Source: SIG78 sp045587205
Lineage (GTDB): Bacteria; Verrucomicrobiota; Lentisphaeria; Victivallales; Victivallaceae
Direction of reading: 5' to 3'
NCBI GenBank assembly: GCA_045587205.1
Contig: JAZNBV010000019.1
Location: 1 to 32,516 of the forward strand
Length of the DNA stretch: 32,516 nucleotides
Shown here: piece after piece, positions 1 to 7,044 of the stretch
Position numbering within the stretch: position 1 is the stretch's first letter
Layout of the letters: every line of letters starts with the position of its first letter
Position numbers and translations under genes: made by a program
The notes under the pieces: generated by a model
Database searches by the model: none
Seen by the model: the letters and a program-made list of their open reading frames with translations, nothing else
What the model was told of the DNA's origin: nothing

Positions 1-1132
1 TGTTAATCCAAGAACACCGAAGTCGCATACTGCGCTTCAAAAATCAGGAGGACAAACCATGAATAATGTATCACAGAAACAGGAAAAAATCTACTTTGGA
101 TTGGACATTTCTCAAAAAACTATTGAAATTTTTGCTTTGAAAGGCGAAAAAGAAGCATCTTTTGGAAAAATCCCCAATACCCCAAAAAGTTTGAATGAAT
201 TTTTTGATAAAGTGCCGGCAGCCTCCCAACCCATAACCGTTGCTCTTGAAACCGGCACCCATTCTGCCTGGATCAGCCGCCAACTCGAAGCTCGCGGTTA
301 TGAGGTTATAGTCGCCCATGCGCGTGATTTGGCTTTTATTTACAAAGGTGATAAAAAAAGTGATCGAATAGATGCTGAAAAATTAGCACGAATGGCACGA
401 GCAGATAAAAAATTGCTGCATCCAGTAAAAGTAATAGATAAAAAAAGACAAGAAGATTTGTTGGCAATCAAAGCAAGAGATTTGCTTGTAAAGCACAGAA
501 CTGGTATCATTAACACTATCCGTGGTTTAGTTCGCAGCATTGGAATTGATGACAGCGCATACAGCACTGAAACAATAAATGAGATTTATTCTGAATTGCC
601 CCCAAAAATACAAGATAACTTGCGTGGTTTATTTTCAATGTTAACCGCAGCAAACAAATGCATTAAAGAATATGACAGGCAGATCAAAAAAATAGCCAAA
701 GAGTATCCTGAAACAGAAACATTTCAGCAAATAAAAGGAGTAGGCCCTTTGATTGCATTGAGTTTTGCTTTGATAATTAGAGATCCGCATCGTTTCAGTG
801 CTGAAGAATGCAGTTCGTATGTCGGTTTAGTGCCTAAACGGGATCAATCAGGAGAAGTCGATAAACAACTTGGAATATCTAAATGTGGTAACAATTTGTT
901 ACGCCGACTACTTGTTCAGGGCGCGCAGTATATAATGGGGCCATTCGGCGAAGAAAGTGATTTGAAAGATTTCGGGACAAGAATTTCTCAAAGGGGCGGC
1001 AGCATAGCCAGAAAAAAAGCAAAAGTTGCAGTTGCCCGTAAATTAGCTGTGACAATGTTAGCTTTATGGCGTAATCCGGAGATTCAATACGATCCGCATT
1101 TCAAAAAGAACCGTAAAAAACAATGTGCATAA
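1..1132 (+). mobile_element. IS110-family insertion sequence, partial (left end outside window)
   Basis: The only recognisable part is the transposase gene plus 58 bp of leader. The left end lies at or beyond the window edge and the right end cannot be placed, because most IS110 elements lack terminal inverted repeats and make no long target duplication. The 8-mer AATCCAAG occurs at 5-12 and again at 1192-1199; this could mark the two boundaries but could also be chance. The element is visibly richer in A+T and AAA codons than the flanking genes, which fits acquired DNA. In this family a structured bridge RNA is made from one of the non-coding ends, so the DNA around 1-58 and 1133-1300 is where it should be sought. 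Confidence 0.75.
59..1132 (+). CDS. IS110-family transposase (DEDD recombinase)
   Basis: A 357-residue protein of normal length for IS110/IS1111 transposases. The N-terminal half is the RuvC-like DEDD domain: it opens with the YFGLDISQKTIEIFAL strand carrying the first Asp, then VALETGTHS with the Glu, and KKSDRIDAEKLARMARAD with the paired late Asp residues. The C-terminal half is the Transposase_20 domain, with IKGVGPLIA (helix-hairpin-helix-like), the YVGLVPKRDQSG block and the GNNLLRRLLVQGA segment. The family cuts and rejoins DNA guided by a bridge RNA made from the element's own flank. The ATG is preceded by AGGAGG at a good distance. The reading frame is intact and the acidic residues are present, so the gene may be active. 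IS110 versus IS1111 subgroup cannot be decided from the protein alone. Confidence 0.95.
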   Translation: MNNVSQKQEKIYFGLDISQKTIEIFALKGEKEASFGKIPNTPKSLNEFFDKVPAASQPITVALETGTHSAWISRQLEARGYEVIVAHARDLAFIYKGDKKSDRIDAEKLARMARADKKLLHPVKVIDKKRQEDLLAIKARDLLVKHRTGIINTIRGLVRSIGIDDSAYSTETINEIYSELPPKIQDNLRGLFSMLTAANKCIKEYDRQIKKIAKEYPETETFQQIKGVGPLIALSFALIIRDPHRFSAEECSSYVGLVPKRDQSGEVDKQLGISKCGNNLLRRLLVQGAQYIMGPFGEESDLKDFGTRISQRGGSIARKKAKVAVARKLAVTMLALWRNPEIQYDPHFKKNRKKQCA

Positions 1133-1463
1133 AATCACTTACGACATATTAATTAACCGAAATAAGATGAGAAAGATAAATTAATAAGAAGAATCCAAGG
1201 ATTTGCTTTTTGTCCAGTCTTGATGATCTCGAGCCACCCCAAAATCTGATATTGCCAATATCATAAAAAAGATTGTTAGAAAAGATTGAAGACATCGGGA
1301 CGGACATTTATCAGGCGTCGCTTCCGGCAGAAGCATTACAGAACGCGAATAGGAGCAAGACAAAAGCAACCATTGGGAATCATCTTTTGCTGATTATCAA
1401 CTTTTTTACGATTTTTTTGCAAATAAAATTTGACAAACAGTCTCTCATAGGAGGGGTGGAGTT

Positions 1464-1513
1464 TGAGGAGGGGAAAAAGGACCTTTCCTCAAAAGGTCTT
1501 TTTCCCCTCCTCA
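1464..1513. other. Long near-perfect hairpin (22-bp stem)
   Basis: The arms 1464-1486 and 1492-1513 are complementary over 22 pairs with a single bulged G near 1479-1480 and a 5-nt loop. One arm is purine-only at its base (TGAGGAGGGGAAAAAGG) and the other pyrimidine-only. It is followed by AAGTACC and not a T tract, so it is not an ordinary intrinsic terminator. It could be a folded RNA, a MITE-like remnant or part of the IS end. Confidence 0.6.
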
Positions 1514-1570
1514 AGTACCGACCCTTATTGGGAACAGAGCCAATTCTGAAAAGAGTGACAAAATACCCGG

Positions 1571-1606
1571 GGCTTGCTGCTGGAATTTGCAGCAGGCCTT
1601 TTTTTT
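1571..1606 (+). terminator. Rho-independent terminator with no gene directly upstream
   Basis: The stem pairs GGCTTGCTGC (1571-1580) with GCAGCAGGCC (1589-1598), with one G-T pair and an 8-nt loop, followed by eight T. It reads on the plus strand. The nearest upstream plus-strand gene is the transposase 440 bp away, so it probably ends a non-coding transcript or the transcript of a gene interrupted by the IS. Confidence 0.8.
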
Positions 1607-1692
1607 GCCGGATAAAATCAGCAAAAAAATATTTTTTTCAGTTTAAGATTTGCAAAAAATAAAATCAGGAGTATATTAAGGTTATGGTTTGC

Positions 1693-1768
1693 GGCGGGTT
1701 AGCTCAGTCGGTAGAGCAGCGGAATCATAATCCGCCTGTCGCTGGTTCGATCCCGGCACCCGCTACCA
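1693..1768 (+). tRNA. tRNA with CAT anticodon (elongator Met or lysidine-modified Ile2)
   Basis: A full 76-nt cloverleaf including encoded CCA. The acceptor arm GGCGGGT pairs with ACCCGCT, leaving a G1-U72 wobble. The D stem is GCTC/GAGC, the anticodon stem GCGGA/TCCGC encloses loop ATCATAA with anticodon CAT, and the T loop is TTCGATC. It is not an initiator: the anticodon stem lacks the three G-C pairs, and the 1-72 pair is G-U and not the unpaired C-A of initiators. Elongator Met is the more likely reading, but a CAT tRNA that is modified to read AUA (Ile2) is not excluded. It stands alone and has its own terminator just downstream. Confidence 0.93.
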
Positions 1769-1778
1769 CTTGATTTTC

Positions 1779-1819
1779 AAAACTGTTGCAGAGCGTGATT
1801 CTTTGCGACAGTTTTTTTT
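1779..1819 (+). terminator. Rho-independent terminator of the tRNA gene
   Basis: AAAACTGTTGCA (1779-1790) pairs with TGCGACAGTTTT (1804-1815) through 12 positions with one G-T wobble, and an eight-base T run (1812-1819) follows. It starts 10 nt after the CCA end. The reverse orientation has only four T, so it should act mainly on the tRNA transcript. Confidence 0.85.
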
Positions 1820-1848
1820 GTCATTCTGTTCCCGCCGCAGCTGCGGTT

Positions 1849-3234
1849 TTATTTTTTCAGCTTGGCTTTTTTCATCTGCTCAAGGATTGCAGCCTTGACG
1901 TGCGGCGGTTCCGGAAAGAACATTGAAATTGGTTCGGGACCTTTGGGATAAGGCGTGGTGTTTTTTTCACGCGTGGCTTTATCCATCAGATTGGGGGGCA
2001 GTTTGAGATTACGGGTGGATTTTTCACCTCCGGCAAAGGTGATTGCCGGCGCCCAGTGGCGGCGCAGAGAGATATTTTCGATTACTGAATCCGCCAGCGA
2101 GCCGTGGATCAATACCGCACTCTGGGCATTGCTGTAAATATTGCGTACAGTAATATTACGGGTATCGCCCAGCGGGGCAAAACCGCCGTAGTTGCTGTCG
2201 CCGATCTTTACTACGGCACGGTTCTGAATGGCATTGGGCGAACGGTCAACAACATTATCAATAACAACGTTGTGGATCTTTACGCCCCGGTTGTTCAGAA
2301 GCCGCACAATGTGGCAGTTTCCGGCGCTGTATCCGCTGACATTGCGGATATTTATGTGATGTACATCATCATCGGCACCGCGGCATTCGGCGGCACTGAA
2401 CATTGTGCTTTGGAGATTGCCGGATTTTCCGACTGTTTTGCCGACACCGGTAGCGGTAAGTGCAATCAGGTCATCGCCGGAACAGCCGTAGATATTTTCT
2501 ATATCTATATACTGGCAGCCGCGGCGCAGATCCAGACCATCCTGATTGAGCGTTACTTCCATCTTGCCGTCAATAAGCATTGCGCCGGTGGAAAAGAATC
2601 CGACATTGCTGACTTTGCCGCGGCGGCAGTATTCCAGCGAGATCGCCCAGCAGTGCGAATTGACAACTCTGATGTTGGAAACAGCAAAATCATCCACATC
2701 GACCAGCAGCACACCTATGTTGCGCCAGTCGGCTTTGGGATTTTCTCCGGCTTTTCCGGCATCGGTTCCGTAGGTGCGTTTACCGAGCATTTTGCCGCTG
2801 TCGCCGGTGCTGCGGGGGTGGTCGGCACCCTCAAGAATGGCTTTGCCGACGCCGGTGATTTTGACATTGCGGATTTTTTTAACACGGTCGAGGCCGGAAA
2901 TGCAGTTGGCGCTGCGGATAATGTTGTCGCGGCAGCGGTCGGAAAGTTTTATGCGGCAGTTTACAATACGCAGTTCCATATTTTCCGGCAGCAGTATGGC
3001 GCGGTCGATCAGCCAGAAATCGCGTTCATCGCCGGCGTTGCGGCGGGTTATTTCCAGCGGCAGAGAGTTTTTTGCGGCATACTCCAGAGCTTTTTCGATT
3101 TTTTCCGAGTCGCTGCCGCAATAACTGTTGGGGTTGTTGAGCGCAGAATCAACGGCAGTTGTACAGCAGCCGCCAAGCAGAAAAGCGGTCAGCAGCAGGG
3201 CAGAAAAAAGCATTGGACGATTTAAAGATTTCAT
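1849..3234 (-). CDS. Lipoprotein with right-handed beta-helix (GH28/pectate-lyase-like)
   Basis: A 461-residue protein. Residues 1-23 are a lipoprotein signal ending in LLGGC, with Cys23 as the acylation site, so it sits on the periplasmic or outer face. From about residue 75 it shows the short alternating beta-strand coils of a right-handed beta-helix (for example NIRVVNSHCWAISLEYC). NQDGLDL (230) and GDDLIAL (253) match the NTD and GDD blocks of GH28 polygalacturonases, which carry the catalytic Asp residues. The GHG and RIK blocks of GH28 are not evident, so catalysis on a polygalacturonan is uncertain; another glycan is possible. The start has AAAGGAG upstream. It is the last gene of a three-gene minus-strand run, 45 bp after the solute-binding protein gene. 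Confidence 0.88.
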   Translation of the reverse strand: MKSLNRPMLFSALLLTAFLLGGCCTTAVDSALNNPNSYCGSDSEKIEKALEYAAKNSLPLEITRRNAGDERDFWLIDRAILLPENMELRIVNCRIKLSDRCRDNIIRSANCISGLDRVKKIRNVKITGVGKAILEGADHPRSTGDSGKMLGKRTYGTDAGKAGENPKADWRNIGVLLVDVDDFAVSNIRVVNSHCWAISLEYCRRGKVSNVGFFSTGAMLIDGKMEVTLNQDGLDLRRGCQYIDIENIYGCSGDDLIALTATGVGKTVGKSGNLQSTMFSAAECRGADDDVHHINIRNVSGYSAGNCHIVRLLNNRGVKIHNVVIDNVVDRSPNAIQNRAVVKIGDSNYGGFAPLGDTRNITVRNIYSNAQSAVLIHGSLADSVIENISLRRHWAPAITFAGGEKSTRNLKLPPNLMDKATREKNTTPYPKGPEPISMFFPEPPHVKAAILEQMKKAKLKK

Positions 3235-3279
3235 TGGTAAACTCCTTTGAATATATTGAAATATATTTTTAACACAAGC

Positions 3280-5139
3280 TTAACGGGCTATGTAGAAACA
3301 TTCGCTGTTGAGTCCAAGCGGAAAACATTGAACATTTTCCAGCCTGCCGGAGAGAGCCTGCAGCGTTTCCGGTACGATCAGGAATGTGTAGGGCTGCTCT
3401 TCGTGCAGAATTTTCTGAAAACGGTGGCAGAGTTCTATGCGTTTGGCGGTATCAAAAGTTCTTCGTATCTCTTCAATGATCCGGTCGGCAGCGGGATTGG
3501 CAAAACCGATGTGATTGCTGCCGTTGAGCGCCTGTGAAGAGTGCCAGACCTGATATGGATCGCTTTCAAAAGGCAGCTGCCAGCCCAGGGAACAGACTTC
3601 ATAGTCGCGTTTGTCAAGTTTGCTTATATATACGGGCCACTCCAGCGGTGAGATCTTCATATCGATCCCGGCGCGGGCAAGATCCTCTTTAAAGATCGAA
3701 AGGAGTTTTTCCTGCACCGGGTTGCCGGAAACCTGCAAAGCTGTAAAGACAAATTTTTTTCCGTTTTTATCCAATATGCCGTCGCCGTCGCTGTCCTGCC
3801 AGCCGGCGCTTTTCAGGAGTTCAAGTGCCTTTGCTGGATCGTACGGCAGGGGTTTTATGCTTTTGTCGTAGTAGGGGCTGTTGTAGAAAAAGGGGCCGCT
3901 GATGACTCTCCCCTGATTGTGGTAAACTTCGCGCAGTATTTTGTCGCGGTTGCAGAGCATTGTCAGCGCCTGTCTTACTCGGCGGTCGGCAAAGAGTTCG
4001 TTGCGCAGATTGTAACCTATGTAAAAATAGGCATTGGCAAGATATTTTACTCTCCGCAGAGTTTCGCCGGGCTGTAGGGGTTGATCAGCAGCCTTCTGAC
4101 CGGTGGTAAGCACGCTTTTTGAGAAAGGCTTTTTGCTGCCGCGGCGGTTCCACTGTTCGGCAGAAAGCCCCAGCATATCCAGATCGTTTGCCAGCAGCAT
4201 CTGCAGGCGGGTGTTGTCGGCTTTGACGATTTCCAGAATACGTTTTTCCAGTGCCGGGGCAATGTTCAGGCGGCTGCCGAAGTAATTTTCAAACCGTTCC
4301 AGCACGAATTTGCGGTCGCGGACGCGCTCTGTAAGTTTGTACGCCCCGCAGCCCACTATCATATTGTTGCGTTTGTGGTCATCGTTGAACTTCAACGGAT
4401 CAAAAGGCGCATTGTCCGGGCAGTAAAAGTGGCGCGGCAGGGGTATCAGCCCCAGAGTCATTTCCAGCGAGCGGTAATATTCATTTTTCCAGACGACCTC
4501 CAGCTCAAGATCGGATATGGCGCGGATCGATTCCAGATCCTGGAAATAACTGCGCAATGCTCCGGCATTGACTTGCATATTGCGTACCACATCCACATAA
4601 AAAACAAAGTCGTGTGCCGTAACTGTTTCAGAAGCAACATATTTATTGGTGTATGGGTCAACAAAATCCTGCCACAGGATATTTTTACGCAGCTTTACAT
4701 AAATTTTTTTGCCGTCCGCAGAGACCTGCCAGGATTCTGCCATCAGGGGTTCAAATTTTTCCGGATTTTCAAAGTTGCGGATGCCCAGAGTAGATGTGCA
4801 TAGCGCGATTATTGACGACGCTGTCGCCTCGTTGCCGGTCACCGGATTGAGTGATCCTGTATCCGAAGCTATGGCAGTGCGCAGAGTTCCGCCTCTGCTG
4901 GCTGGATATTTAAAAAAGCGTGCATTTGAGCAAGGTATTACGGGCGATTTTTCCGTTGTTGCGGCAATGTTTGCAGTAATGCCGGAACTTTGCGGCACAG
5001 CTTCAACAGCGCGGCGCAGGGCGGCAATTTCGCACCGGTTGCGGTCAAGGGCGGTGGTTATGGTTATACCGAAAAATATCACTGTTGCCAGCAGCAGAAG
5101 AATTGCAAAAAATATCAGATTGTTCTTTTGTTTTGCCAT
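3280..5139 (-). CDS. ABC-type peptide/nickel-class solute-binding protein (SBP family 5), membrane-anchored
   Basis: A 619-residue protein of the DppA/OppA-type extracytoplasmic family. Family hallmarks are RGGTLRTAIASDTGSLNPVT near residue 82, the LAESW-type segment (PLMAESWQVSADGKKIYVKL), and the late VRQALTMLCNRDKIL block. Residues 8-29 form a hydrophobic helix without a lipobox, so it looks tethered by an uncleaved N-terminal anchor, followed by a linker of about 50 residues. In Gram-negatives such proteins deliver oligopeptides or oligosaccharides to an inner-membrane ABC permease. No permease or ATPase gene lies nearby, so it is an orphan. It follows the lptF/G-like gene by 12 bp and is probably cotranscribed with it. 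Confidence 0.92.
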   Translation of the reverse strand: MAKQKNNLIFFAILLLLATVIFFGITITTALDRNRCEIAALRRAVEAVPQSSGITANIAATTEKSPVIPCSNARFFKYPASRGGTLRTAIASDTGSLNPVTGNEATASSIIALCTSTLGIRNFENPEKFEPLMAESWQVSADGKKIYVKLRKNILWQDFVDPYTNKYVASETVTAHDFVFYVDVVRNMQVNAGALRSYFQDLESIRAISDLELEVVWKNEYYRSLEMTLGLIPLPRHFYCPDNAPFDPLKFNDDHKRNNMIVGCGAYKLTERVRDRKFVLERFENYFGSRLNIAPALEKRILEIVKADNTRLQMLLANDLDMLGLSAEQWNRRGSKKPFSKSVLTTGQKAADQPLQPGETLRRVKYLANAYFYIGYNLRNELFADRRVRQALTMLCNRDKILREVYHNQGRVISGPFFYNSPYYDKSIKPLPYDPAKALELLKSAGWQDSDGDGILDKNGKKFVFTALQVSGNPVQEKLLSIFKEDLARAGIDMKISPLEWPVYISKLDKRDYEVCSLGWQLPFESDPYQVWHSSQALNGSNHIGFANPAADRIIEEIRRTFDTAKRIELCHRFQKILHEEQPYTFLIVPETLQALSGRLENVQCFPLGLNSECFYIAR

Positions 5140-5151
5140 AAAATCAGATCT

Positions 5152-6249
5152 TTACTGCTGCGATACCCGGTAAAGCATCACTGCGCCGAGAGTCTGAAAG
5201 ACTAAATTGGGCAGCCAGATCAGGTATTGCGGATAGATTTTTGGAAAAATGGTCAGAGACTCCAGCACCACGATCGAAAGGAAAAACACCCCGCCGAGGA
5301 TCACGCTCAAAAACAGCCCCACACTGGTTTCGCGCCGCGAAGTACGGATTGCCAACGGCAGACCTAACAGCAGAAATGCTATCGGCGAAAGTGCCAGCGC
5401 AATGCGCTGATTGAGTTCCACTTCCAGCTCGCAGATCTCTTCATTCTTGACACCGCGCTTGCGCATAATGCGTGTTCTCGCCAGCAACTGGTCAGCGGGC
5501 AGAAACTTGGAACGCACGCTGACGCGGGATTCATTTATAGCCTTGCCGTAGTCAAAACTGAACTCCAGTTCATCGTTGAAAATGGTCTGTTTGCTTTTGT
5601 CCGAGCCGTAGGACCCGATGATACATTTGAAGAGCTTTATATTCATAAGCATTGACTCTTCTGAAACAGAAAGTCTGGCTGATTCCGCGAAGATATCCTG
5701 TGTAAGATTCAGCTTGTCATCAAACATAAAAATCTGCACGCCGCGCAGTTCATCTTTGCCGACTTTGTCATCAATATAGACCACAGCGCCCTCAAATTCG
5801 ATCTGCTGGCCGGGTTCAAAAAGCGTCATCGGCTGGGTGGTGGCAGTATCTTTGAGCAAGGTACGCGCCTTGCGGTACATCGGCGGCCCTGCCCAGAGCT
5901 GAAGATACATACAAATGCCGGTCATAATAATGGCAAAAAGCAGCAGCGGCGCAACTATCTGCAGCAGTGATACGCCGCAGGCACGCATTGCCGTGATCTC
6001 CGAATCCGCCGAAAGCCGCCCGAAAACCACCATCGTTGCCACCAGTATCGACCAGGGTATGGTGTAAATAAGCACCATCGGCAGCGTGTAAAGAATGAAT
6101 TTGAAAAAGTTTTCCACCGGGATTCCCCGGGCAAGCATCTCCATAACCGCCCCCAGACGGGCGCCGAGCATTGCAAAAGTAAGGATCCCGATCGCCATAC
6201 AGAAAACGATCAGAAAATCTCTGGTCACATAACGGTTGAGAGTCCACAT
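5152..6249 (-). CDS. LptF/LptG-family lipopolysaccharide export permease (YjgP/YjgQ)
   Basis: About 365 residues from the ATG at 6249. Six membrane segments are arranged three before and three after a large periplasmic domain, the LptF/G layout. The N-terminus WTLNRYVTRDFLIVF matches the family signature of a short amphipathic start running into TM1; GLPLAIRTSRR follows one of the last helices. With LptB and LptC the family extracts LPS from the inner membrane, so the organism should have an LPS-containing outer membrane. A TTG at 6288 would add 13 residues, but the family normally begins right at the ATG position, so I chose the ATG; neither has a strong ribosome site. Only one of the F/G pair is present here. 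Confidence 0.92.
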   Translation of the reverse strand: MWTLNRYVTRDFLIVFCMAIGILTFAMLGARLGAVMEMLARGIPVENFFKFILYTLPMVLIYTIPWSILVATMVVFGRLSADSEITAMRACGVSLLQIVAPLLLFAIIMTGICMYLQLWAGPPMYRKARTLLKDTATTQPMTLFEPGQQIEFEGAVVYIDDKVGKDELRGVQIFMFDDKLNLTQDIFAESARLSVSEESMLMNIKLFKCIIGSYGSDKSKQTIFNDELEFSFDYGKAINESRVSVRSKFLPADQLLARTRIMRKRGVKNEEICELEVELNQRIALALSPIAFLLLGLPLAIRTSRRETSVGLFLSVILGGVFFLSIVVLESLTIFPKIYPQYLIWLPNLVFQTLGAVMLYRVSQQ

Positions 6250-6343
6250 AAAAGCGAAAAATCCATTGTTGAGAGAGGTATTTATCAACCTCTGTGCTTT
6301 ATAAATTCAGTATATTATACACTTTCAAAAAGCTTTTGGCAAA

Positions 6344-6373
6344 CTTTGCGGCACTCTGCAAAGCTTTTTTTTT
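6344..6373 (+). terminator. Possible short terminator in a divergent intergenic region
   Basis: CTTTGC (6344-6349) pairs with GCAAAG (6358-6363) and a run of nine T follows. The stem is only 6 bp. It sits between two divergent genes, where no plus-strand transcript is expected to end, so it may be fortuitous or may act on a leader RNA. Confidence 0.35.
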
Positions 6374-6398
6374 GAAATAAAATTGCAGTTATGGGGTT

Positions 6399-6426
6399 TT
6401 GCGGTTTGAATATTTTATAATATGAT
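6399..6426 (+). promoter_or_regulatory. Candidate promoter of the ExbB-like/coiled-coil/kinase operon
   Basis: TTGCGG (6399-6404), a 16-bp spacer and TATGAT (6421-6426) lie about 70 bp before the ATG at 6496. A perfect TATAAT also occurs at 6416-6421 but has no -35 at the right distance. The surrounding DNA is strongly AT-rich compared with the genes. Confidence 0.45.
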
Positions 6427-6495
6427 ATTAAATTACATAGCATAAAGAAGTCTTTAGATTTTACTGTAACTTGAAAAACAATCGGGAGGAACCTT

Positions 6496-7038
6496 ATGAA
6501 AACTTTTCTGCGTATCTTTTTTTCCACTGTACTTTTCTGCGTGATTGCCGCCGCTGTGGTTGCGGGGTGCTTCTACTGCTACAAAAACTGCCCCGATTTC
6601 AAGGCGCTTTTCGGGCCTGCGGGTACTGAAGTGCTGGGCAAGGCAGATATCCGCCAGAGTCTTGCGGCGCGCAGCGAACGCGCCGGAATGATTGCACTCT
6701 ACATTTTTATGGGCATAATCGTTATCCAGATACTGGCGCTTTTCATTGCCGTGGGCATTTTCGGATGCATCCGCCGCAGTGCCGACAGTGCCGCAGTCAA
6801 ACTTGCCAGGATCGCCAATGCCGATATTTTTATGGATCTGCCGCTTTACATTGGTCTGTTCGGGTCGGTATCCAGCTTTATGGTGATGAGTTTCAGCTCC
6901 AGCAGCGGTCAGCTGATCGCCTATTCTTCAACATTGATCGGGATCATTTTCAGCACCGTTATGCGGGTGTTTCTGCTTTATCCGATGAAGTCAAAACTTA
7001 TTGCGCAAAACGGCGGCAAAGCCACTATTCAGGAGTAA
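6496..7038 (+). CDS. Four-TM membrane protein, ExbB/TolQ/MotA-like
   Basis: A 180-residue integral membrane protein with hydrophobic helices at about 6-27, 64-90, 114-133 and 139-162. The last two helices, with LPLYIGLFGSVSSFMVM and YSSTLIGIIFSTVMR, resemble the TM2-TM3 pair of ExbB/TolQ/MotA proton-channel proteins (L-G-L-L-G-T-V and the T-x-x-G-I block). The match is by eye and weak. If correct, it would form an inner-membrane stator-like channel with the next gene's product. GGGAGGA precedes the ATG. The stop codon falls inside the spacer that carries the next gene's ribosome site, so the two are tightly coupled. Confidence 0.85.
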   Translation: MKTFLRIFFSTVLFCVIAAAVVAGCFYCYKNCPDFKALFGPAGTEVLGKADIRQSLAARSERAGMIALYIFMGIIVIQILALFIAVGIFGCIRRSADSAAVKLARIANADIFMDLPLYIGLFGSVSSFMVMSFSSSSGQLIAYSSTLIGIIFSTVMRVFLLYPMKSKLIAQNGGKATIQE

Positions 7039-7044
7039 GAGCAA

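Larger units (their letters stand above)
1133..1692. other. Non-coding AT-rich region between the IS and the tRNA
   Basis: There is no convincing gene here: the open frames in both strands are short, low in complexity and lack good ribosome sites. The region contains a 15-bp palindrome (GATATTG-C-CAATATC, 1248-1262), a very strong hairpin at 1464-1513 and a classical terminator at 1571-1606. The first part may belong to the right end of the IS110 element; the rest may be the trailer of a gene that the insertion displaced. Confidence 0.5.

Noticed and set aside
1181..1369. 62-codon minus-strand open frame
   Set aside because: Short, unconserved in appearance and within probable IS flank; no start signal.
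1273..1662. 129-codon open frame downstream of the IS
   Set aside because: Runs through two strong hairpins including a terminator and has no homology-like features or ribosome site.
1831..1848. CCGCAGCTGCGG palindrome after the lipoprotein gene
   Set aside because: Considered as a minus-strand terminator, but no T tract follows on that strand and there is no loop; not strong enough to annotate.
2104..3225. 373-codon plus-strand open frame
   Set aside because: Lies wholly antisense to the lipoprotein gene, with Ala/Gly/Ile-rich low-complexity translation and no ribosome site; a by-product of codon bias on the other strand.
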